Source: Amoebidium appalachense
Taxonomy: Eukaryota > Ichthyosporea
Reading direction: 5' to 3'
Assembly: GCA_963693365.1 (NCBI GenBank)
Contig: CAVNZM010000001.1
Span: 2,046,001 to 2,110,000, forward strand
DNA: 64,000 nt
Shown here: positions 1 to 8,679 of the stretch, in pieces
Position numbering within the stretch: position 1 is the stretch's first letter
Layout: every line of letters starts with the position of its first letter
The notes under the pieces: model-generated
The model's input: only the letters and a program-made list of their open reading frames with translations
Told to the model about the DNA's origin: nothing
Databases searched by the model: none
Program-made: the position numbers and the translations under genes

Positions 1-467
1 GCAAGCGTCGTAGCCAGACGTTGGAGACGGGTGAGGTATGCTGTGACGTTGGGGTAGTCTCGTAGTTCAAGCTCCTCGAAGGTGACTTGGATCTGGGTGA
101 CTCGGGCCTCCTTCTCTGCTACATACGCCATACGTAGGTTGTGGAAGACTTCACCACCGTGGACACCGTCTTGCATCCGGCCGGAGTCGTAGAGCTCGGT
201 CGGGTGGACGGACTGGTTGAGGATCTGGTCGAGGACGTCGGAAGCTTTCTTGTAGGAGTCCTTGGTGACGTAGCCTAGCCACTGGTTGGCTTCAGCGCCG
301 TCAACCCACTGTGGCCTTTTGATAGCGTCAACGAATTTCTCTGCAATGGTTGTTCTAATGAACCGGTGAATGAGTGGCTCCCACTCGAAATAATTAAGAC
401 GTTTCTCGTCTCGTTTCTCGGACGGATTCCATATTGGAAGGTTGATATACAACGGTTTGTCAGTCAT
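1..467 (-). pseudogene. gag: Ty1/copia gag, N-terminal 155 codons (family E), cut by window edge
   Basis: Reading the minus strand from the ATG at 467 gives an open frame with no stop to the window edge. It begins MTDKPLYINLPIW, then has RLNYFEWEPLIHRFIRTTIAEKF, and a later F-H-N-L-R-M-A-Y segment. The same order occurs in family B gag (49530 downward), so this is the capsid-like N-terminal domain of a copia gag. Gag packages element RNA into virus-like particles in the cytoplasm. The ATG is chosen because it lies about 75 nt after the LTR end, as in families A and B. No frame break is seen within 467 nt, so the copy may be intact outside the window; it is typed as a pseudogene only because it is partial here. 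Confidence 0.75.
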
Positions 468-542
468 GATTGAAGCAGTAAGACTGAGAGATTTCGCGGT
501 TGTAACGAGATTGTGTGTTAGCGTGCAAAGGGGCCGTAAACC
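468..542 (-). other. Family E leader with primer binding site
   Basis: On the minus strand the LTR end (..ATAACA) is followed directly by GGTTTACGGCCCC at 542-530. This resembles the family A site (GGTTATGCAGCCC) and the family B site (GGTTAAAGGCCC). I read it as a half-tRNA initiator-Met-type PBS with a changed triplet. The rest is a short untranslated leader before the gag ATG. Confidence 0.6.
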
Positions 543-1211
543 TGTTATTTTGTGTGGGTAAACGGAGAAGCAGAGAGCACAGATGGGTGTTATGATATAC
601 ACAACACAGAGACACACGGGAAAAACACAACCGGAGAGGAGGAACGATTTCTGGAACCATAGGAAATGAATACGACTGCTTATGATGTATTTCAAGATGA
701 AGTCCCTTTTATACTTGGGAATGTGAAACGATAAACCAATCAAAAGAACGAAAACTATGAGTGTAAAATATATCGATTAAAATGTCAGTCGACACATAGA
801 ATATAAAACTCAATAATAAAATGAAATAACTTATGTAACTATTAATTCATAACATACATTTATACATGTTCTTATCATAACACGTCTAAATATAATTATT
901 CCTAATAGTTGGAGAACATAGCACAATGCTACGTCGTGGGAAAGGAATGAGAAAGGAATGTAAGTTACTATATTTGGGAAAATACAAACGAGATATGATT
1001 GGAGGACATATATAGATTTTGACACAAACGACAATTATACGTGTGCGCGAGCTAAGTATGTCGATACGTACACAGATTTAAGATGTCGTGTACACGGAAA
1101 CAGAAAGGAAAGAAAGAAATGAAGAAAGGAAAAGGAAACAAACTACAACAAGTAATAAATAAATACAAAACTCAACTTCTAAGTCTTGCTGAGAATCAAG
1201 TGAAGATGACA
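543..1211 (-). repeat. LTR of family E (5' LTR of the element running off the left edge)
   Basis: This 669-bp segment begins TGTCATC and ends ATAACA on the minus strand, next to the PBS and gag. A second copy occurs at 28883-29491 on the plus strand, and both share the TGTCATCTTCACTTG start. Its right edge cuts a family D LTR, so the E element inserted into a D LTR. The other target-site copy lies outside the window. Confidence 0.75.
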
Positions 1212-1746
1212 ATAATTGTTTCAACACTCACTCGAGTGCATAGAGCTTTTGTTTACGGTCATATTCATATATGGTAGTTATATGTTTGAGCCAAAACTGT
1301 ACCAATGACGAGCTTCACTAGCAACGTGCTAATTGTGCTCATTAATTAATATTCCCGGTTCAGATGATGTCATGTCTATATTTGCCACAGGATTCTATTC
1401 TTAGAGTGGTAGTGTGCTTTATTCCCGGATATTCTCAGAATATTTTTAGTTGTGTGAAGTAAGATTTACATTTAACTGCAATCGGTGTGTTAAACACGTT
1501 TATTTGTGTGCTTTAGTGCAAGTTAACTAGCCACTCAACGTGCACAGTTAACTTTTATATCTTTAACGACTTGTTTTCATTGTGCTCTCTTTTCGGCCAT
1601 GCTGTACATGGCCCACCACCAGGGTGCACACGAGGCCACCATGAGGTGGCCAACGACTATATAAAGCAGTGCCTCCCATGTCACAAACATGGGAAGCAGA
1701 ACGTTTGATTTACACTTTTCTACTGTCGTTTTCAGTGCACAAAACA
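1212..1746 (+). repeat. Family D LTR, 5'-truncated
   Basis: The segment matches the reverse complement of 60579-61115 in the right-hand D LTR. The first ~60 bp of that LTR (TGTTGGAGTACAC onward) are missing because LTR E sits there. It ends ..GCACAAAACA, and the D leader ATG follows at 1778. A TATATAAAG motif near 1659 could be the LTR promoter TATA box. Confidence 0.75.
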
Positions 1747-1777
1747 CATAGACTAGTTACCCATCATACACGACACT

Positions 1778-1914
1778 ATGTCTGACAACTTGCAGTTGCA
1801 GCAACTTGTCCAACTACTGGAGCAGAGGTTGGCCTCACAAGATGCAATCATTTCTGACTTACAGAAGGAACATCGTGCACTAGAACTAGCTTCTATGAAC
1901 ACAATGTCCAACAC
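1778..1914 (+). pseudogene. gag: Family D gag leader, 45-46 codons, fused to A2
   Basis: The ATG opens a short heptad-like, Gln/Leu-rich peptide (MSDNLQLQQLVQLLEQRLAS) that looks like a coiled coil. The same 137 nt occurs inverted at 60411-60547. In both places D homology stops at the same point, ..TCCAACAC. Here it runs in frame into a family A pol segment (..QAAAEHIKGDL). A family A sequence has TTCAACATCCC at the join, so the fusion could have arisen by template switching on CAACA. Confidence 0.7.
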
Positions 1915-4900
1915 TCAGGCTGCTGCTGAACACATCAAGGGTGACCTCAACGATGCCTCCACCCCGTCGTTCTTATTTGACCGACACCCCGGCCGTCACC
2001 TCGTCAACCTCCGTCTGTACAACGGTCTGTACTACTTCACAGACTACACCATTAAACCCCCAGCCAGTCCAGTAGCTCTGGCTGCCACTGCCTGGTGTTC
2101 ATCCCTCCATCTGGCATTATCGTCTCGGACACCGTGCCATGACCGGCATCAAGGAGATGATCACCAAGGACCTCGTCATTGGCCTCCCCGACTCCGTACT
2201 TGACTGTGCCGTCCCTGATTGCCATGGCTGCATGATGGGCAAAACTACCAAGGCTCCATTCAAGGGTGACCGTCCTCACTCTGCTGTCCCCGGCTATGAG
2301 TGGCACTGGGACTTCTTTGAGCCTTCCACCACGTCGTACGGAGGTTCCAAGGTTGCTCTCGTTACCGTGTGCCGTGCCTCTGGTCTCTACCACTTTGTGT
2401 TACTCCGGTTCCGAGTTCACCTCTCAGGCTACCCGGGTTTTCTGCTCCTCCCAGGGCATCAAGGCCAGCTATGCTCCAGTGGACTGTCCCCAGCTCAATG
2501 GTTACGTCGAACGTCGTATGCGCTCCCTTCAAGAGATAGTCCGTTGCCTGCTGCACCAAGTACCCGACCAGTCTCTGTCCCCCAAACTGTGGGCTGAGGC
2601 TCTGCAACATGCTGCCTACATCGTCAATGTCACCCCGTCCTCGGCTGCCAATGGTCGTACTCCGTTCGAAGTATTTTACGGTGTCAAGCTCGACATCTCC
2701 GAGCTCAAGGTGTTCGGCTGCCCAGCCTACACTCATGTCCCGGCTGCCAAACGTAACAAGCTGCAAGTTGAACCAACCGTCAAGCTCGGCATGTACATCG
2801 GCTATGATCTACAATCACATTGCCACCGGATCTTCAACTTCACCACTCACCGAGTGGGTCTTTTCCGTGACGTGATTTTCGACGAATCAAATTACGTTCC
2901 CCCCCCTGGTAACCCCCGGGCCATCTGCCACCGTCAACTCCGAGGTTCCCCCCTCCACCCTCGAGCCCGATGATGACGTTTCCCTCATCGAGCCTGATCC
3001 CATTCCTGTTGCCCTTGCCCCACCGACACCCCCCCCCCACCGGCCCCCCTGCCCCCGTTCAGTTTCTCCCCGATGCCAACAACCATGCTCCCGGCAACGT
3101 CACCCCCATCCGTCCGGGCTCCCCCGACACTTTCCACTCAGCCCCAGCCAGCCCCGAGGCCCCAGCCCCGAACGTCCCTGGTTTCCACGTTCCCCCCCCT
3201 CCGGCTCCGGCACTAACCGTGCTTCCCCCCCGTCGTTCAGCTCGACTGCAAGACAAGCTCGGCCTCCAGGCTTCCATCCTCCTGCCCGTCCCCAACCCTC
3301 CCACCATCAACATTGACCAGCTGCCCAAACCCCTCCGTCAACTGTGCTCCGGCCCCAACGGAGACAAGGTGCAGGCTGCTATGACTACTGAGTATGTTAA
3401 CCAAGCCTTCGTCGACAAAGGCATTTTTGACCTTGTCGACCCCCCCCCCCCGGTGCCAACATCGTCGGTTTCAAGTGGATCGTCTGTGAGAAAACCCTCA
3501 ACTCAGCTGGTGACACCAAGATCAAGGCCCGTGGTGTTGCTCAAGGCTTCAGTCAGGAGTTCGGTGTTGACTATGAGTTGACTGAGAGCCCCGTCATCCG
3601 TCCAGCTGCTCTCCGTGCCCTCCTGGCACTTGCCGTCGTTCAAGGCCATGACATTCATCAACTCGACGTGTCCACGGCCTTCCTTAACAGCCCACTCACC
3701 GAGACCATCTACATGAAACAGCCCCCCGGGTTCATCACCACGGCTACCTTCGGCAAGGTGTGGTGCCTCAAGAAAGCTCTCTACGGTCTGAAGCAAGCCT
3801 CCAAGGCCTGGTATGACTTCCTCGACGGCATTCTCTTGGCCCACGGTCTCCTCAAAACCAAGACTGACCCGTGCATCTACCTCCGGTTCTTCCCCAACCA
3901 GGATGTTGTCCGTGCTGGCAACTATGTGGATGACTCCACCATCACCAACACCCGTGGTTCTGATGCTGCCCGTGACCTGGCTGCTCACATCGGCAAGATG
4001 GCCAGCTGCCGTATGAGCCCGTTCGATCGTATGCTCGGTGTTGATTTTCACCATTCCGGCCCCCACCACCTTCACATGCACCAGAAGTCCTACATCATGG
4101 ACATCATCCATGACTTCAATCTCACCTGCCAAGTCTAAGGCTACCCCGATCCCTGCCGGCACCAAAGTATCTCTGGCTGACTGCCCCCCTCAACCGTTCA
4201 TCGTCCCCTACCGTGAGCTCCTCGGCCGTCTTCTGTGGGTTGCACGGTGCACCCGGCCCGACATTGCCTATGCCATCGGTTTCCTCGGCCGATTTAGCAG
4301 TAACCCTGGCAAAGCTCATTGGGACCTCCTCCGTCGTGTGGCCCGGTACCTTCTCGGCACCATCGATCTAGGTGTTGAGTACAAGTACACGGCCACCCAG
4401 GACCCCATCCTTGTGTGCTACACCGATGCTGACTTTGCTGGTTGTATCGACAGCAAGAAGTCTACCACAGGCTTTGTCGTCACCTTTGCTGATATGCCTA
4501 TCGTCTGGCACTCCAAACTTCAACCCATCACGGCCACCAGCACCACAGAGGCTGAGTTGATAGCTCTCAATGCCGGCACCCAGGAGGTTGTGTGGCTCCG
4601 TGACCTCTTGTTAATTTCTATAAGTATTTGGGATGTAAGCAGAGACACAGTGGTGCAGTGTGAAAACACCACAGACACACACAACAACAAAACACGGAAC
4701 GATCGGAGCAGTGTACACAACAGACATCAATGTTTAGACACGACTGAACTGAATTTATTCTGATCTTCGAATAAATACCTGAAATTCCTCTAAGTCCAAT
4801 CCATACATGATTTCCGACCAGTCGGAAATCAGATCCATCTCTAATAGAAACCAATCACTAAGAACCAATTGCTTTCAGAGAGATCCGGTACGCGGAGGCG

Positions 4901-5812
4901 TACACGATAGGACACAGACACTAGTTAGGATCAACTCGTGTCATCATCAAGGAAGTTCTAACCTATGACATACTGCAAAGACTCAGACATATCACACTTA
5001 ACCTTGATGATTGGTTAAAGCCCGGCAACACATGAAAACTAAAGTGAATTAATGAAGTCTAAACACACATGCTATTCTAAGTGTAGCCTAAGTGTGTTAC
5101 CGTCCAATGAACACGTATTAAGTAACACAAATCTACCTAACATATATTAGTAGAAAAGAAATACGATTATACACATGAAGACAAGGAGAGAAAGAAAAGA
5201 AAATAAGGAAGGAGAAAGAGGAAGGAAAAGAGAGCACAGATCAACAAACAAGATAGTAATAGCATAACTATAACCAGAGATATTTATGTACACACGAACA
5301 TGTACACGTCTCTCCCTGAGTGGGTGGATCCGTGTACACACATATAAATATTCTAATCGATATTACAATACACGATTAAAGCCGATACAACACGATTACA
5401 AGTATACAAGCATATCGGAGATCGATGCTACACTTTACATAATAGGAGTGTGGCATTTACACTAAGCATATGAACTGAAACATAACACAAACTGAGAAGA
5501 TCTTACCATATGTAAATACTACGTATTACAACACCTCTTCAAGGAGCTCGGTTATCCGATGGCTGCCCCCACCCCGGTGTACTGTGACAACCAATCCACC
5601 ATTGCCATCGTCCACTCTACCGGTATCAACACCGTACGAAACACATTGCAGTCCGTTACCACAACACCAAGGATTACATTGCCAGTGGGGACGTGGTGGT
5701 TAACTACGTCGAGTCTGCCAACAACTTGGCTGACATCCTTACCAAGTCACTGCCGGGTCCCAGCCATGTCACTCACCGTGATCGACTCTGTCTGCCCGAC
5801 CTTGTGCAGTGA
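1915..5812 (+). pseudogene. pol: Degenerate family A2 pol (protease end, integrase, RT, RNase H), split by a solo LTR
   Basis: The segment aligns throughout with A1 pol (14710-17769). It keeps the DCxxPDCHGC zinc-knuckle end near 2210-2235, WHWDFFEP near 2310, NGYVERRMR near 2500, LDVSTAFLNSPL near 3665, NYVDDS near 3920 and YTDADFAGC near 4420. The integrase core has lost about 100 bp between the first and second Asp (near 2385), removing the DSGSEF-aligned frame. Further frameshifts lie in C-runs, for example near 2905, 3030, 3440 and 4130. The RNase H region is interrupted by LTR A at 4609-5533 and resumes at 5534 with KELGYP and VYCDNQSTIAIV. The frame is broken again near 5630, and the A-family terminus ends at TGA 5810-5812. 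It cannot make a working polyprotein. Confidence 0.85.
4609..5533 (-). repeat. Solo LTR of family A, TSD CCTCT
   Basis: This 925-bp LTR is on the minus strand and begins TGTTGTAATACG, ending TTAACA. The host gene reads GTGACCTCT before it and CCTCTTCAAGG after it, so CCTCT at 4604-4608 and 5534-5538 is a perfect 5-bp TSD. Removing the LTR and one TSD restores the RNase H reading through RDLFKELG. It is a solo LTR left by LTR-LTR recombination. Confidence 0.92.
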
Positions 5813-6304
5813 TCATCGTGTGGTCTTCTACTACACCTGGGGCCCTGGACAGCAGCTTCCTCTACACTGCTTCCCAGTTGGAACGTCTACTACTACGATT
5901 CTGTATATGTATTTTTTTTTTTTTGCCTTAAGTGGGGTTTGCCCACTTTAAGGGTTCATCGATTAGCACAACACATATACACCTGAGGCTAGCCACCTTT
6001 GCGAATACTGCCGACTCCCAGTCCCACTGAGTCACAACACATAGGTTAATGTTTCCACGGCTGGCTCCCGTTCTTATATATATTATATCTTCACCTGCAT
6101 ATTTTTTTTTCTTCCTTGGTTGTTTTCCTTCCTTTGCTGTTGTTGCCCCCCCCCCCCCCCCCCCCCCCCCCCGGCGCCCCATCCTTTAATTTTTATTTCT
6201 TTTTATTTATTTTTTCACTTTCCGTTTCCGTTCTCAAGTGGGGAGTTTTTAGAGATTCAGTGGGGATATATGTGAGAACACAAACTTCAAGTCTTAAGTG
6301 GGGA
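5813..6304 (+). other. A2 3' untranslated region with 27-C run and polypurine tract
   Basis: Non-coding sequence follows the A2 stop codon. It holds a C homopolymer at 6146-6172, a T-rich stretch, and three AAGTGGGG-like motifs. The last of these, AAGTGGGGA at 6296-6304, abuts the LTR start and is the plus-strand polypurine primer. A short hairpin AAGTGGG..CCCACTT lies near 5930-5950. Confidence 0.7.
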
Positions 6305-6986
6305 TGTTGAAGTACGTAGTTTGTACATGTGTAAGATCTTTCAGTTTGTGTTTATGATTCAGTTCATAGCATTAATGTAAAAGTCACCCTCCTTGTTCGT
6401 AAAACTGTTAATCGATCTCAAAATATGTTTTCGTGTCTGTAATCGTGTCATATTGGCTCTAATCGTGTGTTGATCTAAAGATTAGAATATAGATATGTGC
6501 CTGCACGAATCCACTCAGTAGGAGTGCTCGTGCATATGTTTGTGTGTACATGAATATCTTATGTTGTAACTGTGCTATCGTGTTCATGTTTGTTGTTCTG
6601 TGTTCCTCTCTTTTTCTCTCTTCTCTTCTTCTCTTTTCTTTCCTCCTTTTCCCTGGTGTTCATGTGTGTGATCACTGTTCTTTCTCCCTAATATATGTTG
6701 AGTCAATTCGTGTGAAGTAGATGTGTTTTGATTGAAAGAAAAACACATAGGCTACACCATGTACTATTTTATGTGTCAATAGTTTATTCAACTATGTTTG
6801 TTTTGCGAATTGCCGCGGTCTAACCAATCACTAGACTAGTCATAACGTGTCCCTGCCGTTAACCTCAATAATAGGTTAGAAATTAGTGTCAAGGTTTACA
6901 GTTTCTTTGTTGGAAGATGGTATCGTTATCCAGTCCGATCGCATGAATCAGATCATGATCGGCTGGTGGCCCGCGAGATCTTAACC

Positions 6987-7059
6987 GATCTCGTAGCTCA
7001 GATGGTAGAGCACTCGACCGGAGATAGAGGGGTCGCGGGTTCAAATCCCGTCGGGATCA
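6987..7059 (+). tRNA. tRNA-like gene in left LTR of TRIM1
   Basis: A full cloverleaf can be drawn: a 7-bp acceptor stem (GATCTCG with CGGGATC), D arm GCTC/GAGC, anticodon arm CTCGA/TAGAG with one mismatch, variable loop GGGTC, T arm GCGGG-TTCAAAT-CCCGT, and discriminator A. The A box (TAGCTCAGATGG) and B box (GGGTTCAAATCCC) of a pol III promoter are intact. The triplet in anticodon position is GGA, but position 33 is C instead of the near-universal U, and a Ser(GGA) tRNA should have a long variable arm. I treat it as tRNA-derived rather than a decoding tRNA. Confidence 0.7.
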
Positions 7060-7061
7060 TC

Positions 7062-7066
7062 TTTTT
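7062..7066 (+). terminator. Pol III T5 terminator after TRIM1 left tRNA
   Basis: TTTTT lies 2 nt after the tRNA-like discriminator base, where a pol III transcript would end. Confidence 0.6.
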
Positions 7067-7356
7067 CTCATCCTCTTCTCGCTGGGGTAAAAGCCAGCAC
7101 GCCTTTACTGGCGTCATCACAACCATCGGCAGTGGTTAGGTTGTGATCTCAAGGCTAGCAAGATCGCTAGTCTCTGCACCAGGACAAAATCCAAAATGGT
7201 AGCATGAACAGGGGTTCAGTGGGGACTGAGGGGGCAGTCCACCCTAACCTGATTCTGCGATTCGTCCTGAGTGGGGATGTTGGAAGATGGTATCGTTATC
7301 CAGTCCGATCGCATGAATCAGATCATGATCGGCTGGTGGCCTGCGAGATCTTAACC

Positions 7357-7429
7357 GATCTCGTAGCTCAGTTGGTAGAGCACTCGACCGGAGATAGAGG
7401 GGTCGCGGGTTCAAATCCCGTCGGGATCA
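7357..7429 (+). tRNA. tRNA-like gene in right LTR of TRIM1
   Basis: It has the same 73-nt cloverleaf as the left copy, with AGTTGG in the D loop where the left copy has AGATGG. It matches the consensus A box better (TAGCTCAGTTGG). Upstream, GCGAGATC..GATCTCG forms an inverted repeat that includes the 5' acceptor strand. Confidence 0.7.
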
Positions 7430-7431
7430 TC

Positions 7432-7436
7432 TTTTT
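7432..7436 (+). terminator. Pol III T5 terminator after TRIM1 right tRNA
   Basis: TTTTT follows the tRNA-like gene by 2 nt. Confidence 0.6.
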
Positions 7437-8144
7437 CTCATCCTCTTCTCGCTGGGGTAAAAGCCAGCACGCCTTTACTGGCGTCATCACAACCATCGGC
7501 AGTGGTTAGGTTGTGATCTCAAGGCTAGCAAGATCGCTAGTCTCTGCACCAGGACAAAATCCAAAATTCTTCGTGACTGTGTTCTTATGCCTTGCCGTGA
7601 TCTATTGCGAGTGTTGGATCTATTGTTGTTTTTGTACGTGTCTAAGGGAGCAGAGTGCACAGAGGTGTCATGTAAAACACGACTAACACATTAATGAGAG
7701 GGCAATCGGAGTTGTTCACGAGACATTGAAAGATTCAAACAACAACTGATTCTTTATTGTGCTCTCGGTTCCTTTTGTACTTGCGACTTATCAGCTTATC
7801 ACAACTAAAGAGGGAGAACCAATCGGTTCTATCAGAAGACAGAAAAACACATTCCGACAGAGCATACGCATTCCAACTTCCGATTAAACTAAAGTTTAGA
7901 AACTCTTACTTAAATAAATTAAGTAATTATACATCTAGTCACTATTAACTCACATATATATTTATGTTCGTCTCTATAAAGAAACCTATTTAAATACATA
8001 TATTTCCTAATAGTCGACACTCTCAAAGTGAAGACACTTTGCAATAAACCGAATTCCATATATATCTATTGTCCAATCACAACACACATATATTAACAGA
8101 CAGGAATGCACAACACAATCTACAGATGTACTCGCTCGCGACTA

Positions 8145-8624
8145 TGTAAACAGTTGGACTAGTTAGGATAAGGCAGAGTACAACTGAATCAAAATAAAGA
8201 CAGAGAACGGGTAGAAAGGCACATGCGGCCAGGTTGCTTTTACTATGGGCCGACTCAGTCTGTCTCAGACTTCACTGATGTGATCCCCGTACTGGGACGG
8301 CTTTCTTATATAGCCCCCAGGTTTCGGATCAAGGCCCAGGATTGGTTCATCCGCGGCCAGCGCGGGTGGCAACATGCCATTCGTGATTCTGGTGCGGTCC
8401 GAGCCAGTCAGACCTTTGTCCTATTTATGCAAACCTCTTATTGGTTCACTTCGTTTATGTGGTATGCAGCTGAAGAACCATATATGGTTCAATTCTTAGA
8501 TCAGAGTGAGTCCTATTGGTGCGGACATAATATTTATGTGATATTCATGACAAAGCACGAATCGTGTGCTAGTAGATCACATTCTTTAGTAAACATGTAC
8601 AGTTCATGTGTACAGTTGTTTACA
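8145..8624 (-). repeat. 3' LTR of element G
   Basis: This is a 480-bp LTR with TG..CA ends. It differs from the other G LTR at about two sites (CACATGCGG versus CACACGCGG; TTAGATCAG versus TTAGGTCAG), which indicates recent insertion. Confidence 0.9.
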
Positions 8625-8679
8625 CTCCCCCCCTTGTCGGGAGCCTGGTGGTGTCGTTAGACAAGCAAACCACCAGGCT
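8625..8679 (-). other. Polypurine tract of G and adjacent 11-bp inverted repeat
   Basis: The tract at 8625-8634 (plus: CTCCCCCCCT) is the plus-strand primer next to the 3' LTR. Just inside it, AGCCTGGTGGT (8642-8652) and ACCACCAGGCT (8669-8679) are a perfect inverted repeat with a 16-nt loop. Confidence 0.65.

Larger units (their letters stand above)
6908..7566 (+). mobile_element. TRIM1: complete miniature LTR retrotransposon carrying tRNA-like genes, TSD TTCTT
   Basis: Two 289-bp direct repeats (6908-7196 and 7278-7566) flank an 81-bp internal segment. Each repeat begins TGTTGGAAGATGG and ends CAAAATCCAAAA. The internal segment starts TGGTAGCATG, resembling a PBS for the 3' end of initiator tRNA-Met, and ends GAGTGGGGA, a polypurine tract. 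TTCTT at 6903-6907 and 7567-7571 is a perfect TSD, so the repeats are true LTRs. There is no coding capacity; it must use enzymes of another element. Each LTR holds a 73-nt tRNA-like gene. The 3' end AAAA rather than CA is unusual but is supported by the TSD here and in TRIM2. Confidence 0.9.
6305..7623 (+). repeat. 3' LTR of A2 (divergent), interrupted by TRIM1 and truncated by B1
   Basis: It begins TGTTGAAGTACGTAG right after the polypurine tract and is a diverged relative of the 925-bp LTR A. It runs to 6907, is interrupted by TRIM1 (6908-7566), and resumes after the duplicated TTCTT at 7567-7571. It stops at 7623, where LTR B of B1 starts in the opposite orientation. The end of this LTR is not found in the window. 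Confidence 0.75.

Noticed and set aside
6987-7059. Host serine tRNA gene
   Set aside because: Type I variable loop, C33, an anticodon-stem mismatch, and its place in every TRIM LTR argue for an element part.
6908-7196. Hammerhead ribozyme (retrozyme) in the TRIM LTR
   Set aside because: I looked for the CTGATGA and GAAA core in suitable order and did not find it.
8223-8660. 145-codon ORF (repeated at 11346-11738)
   Set aside because: It lies in the G LTR and is present only because the LTR is duplicated. No family is recognised and it crosses the LTR end.
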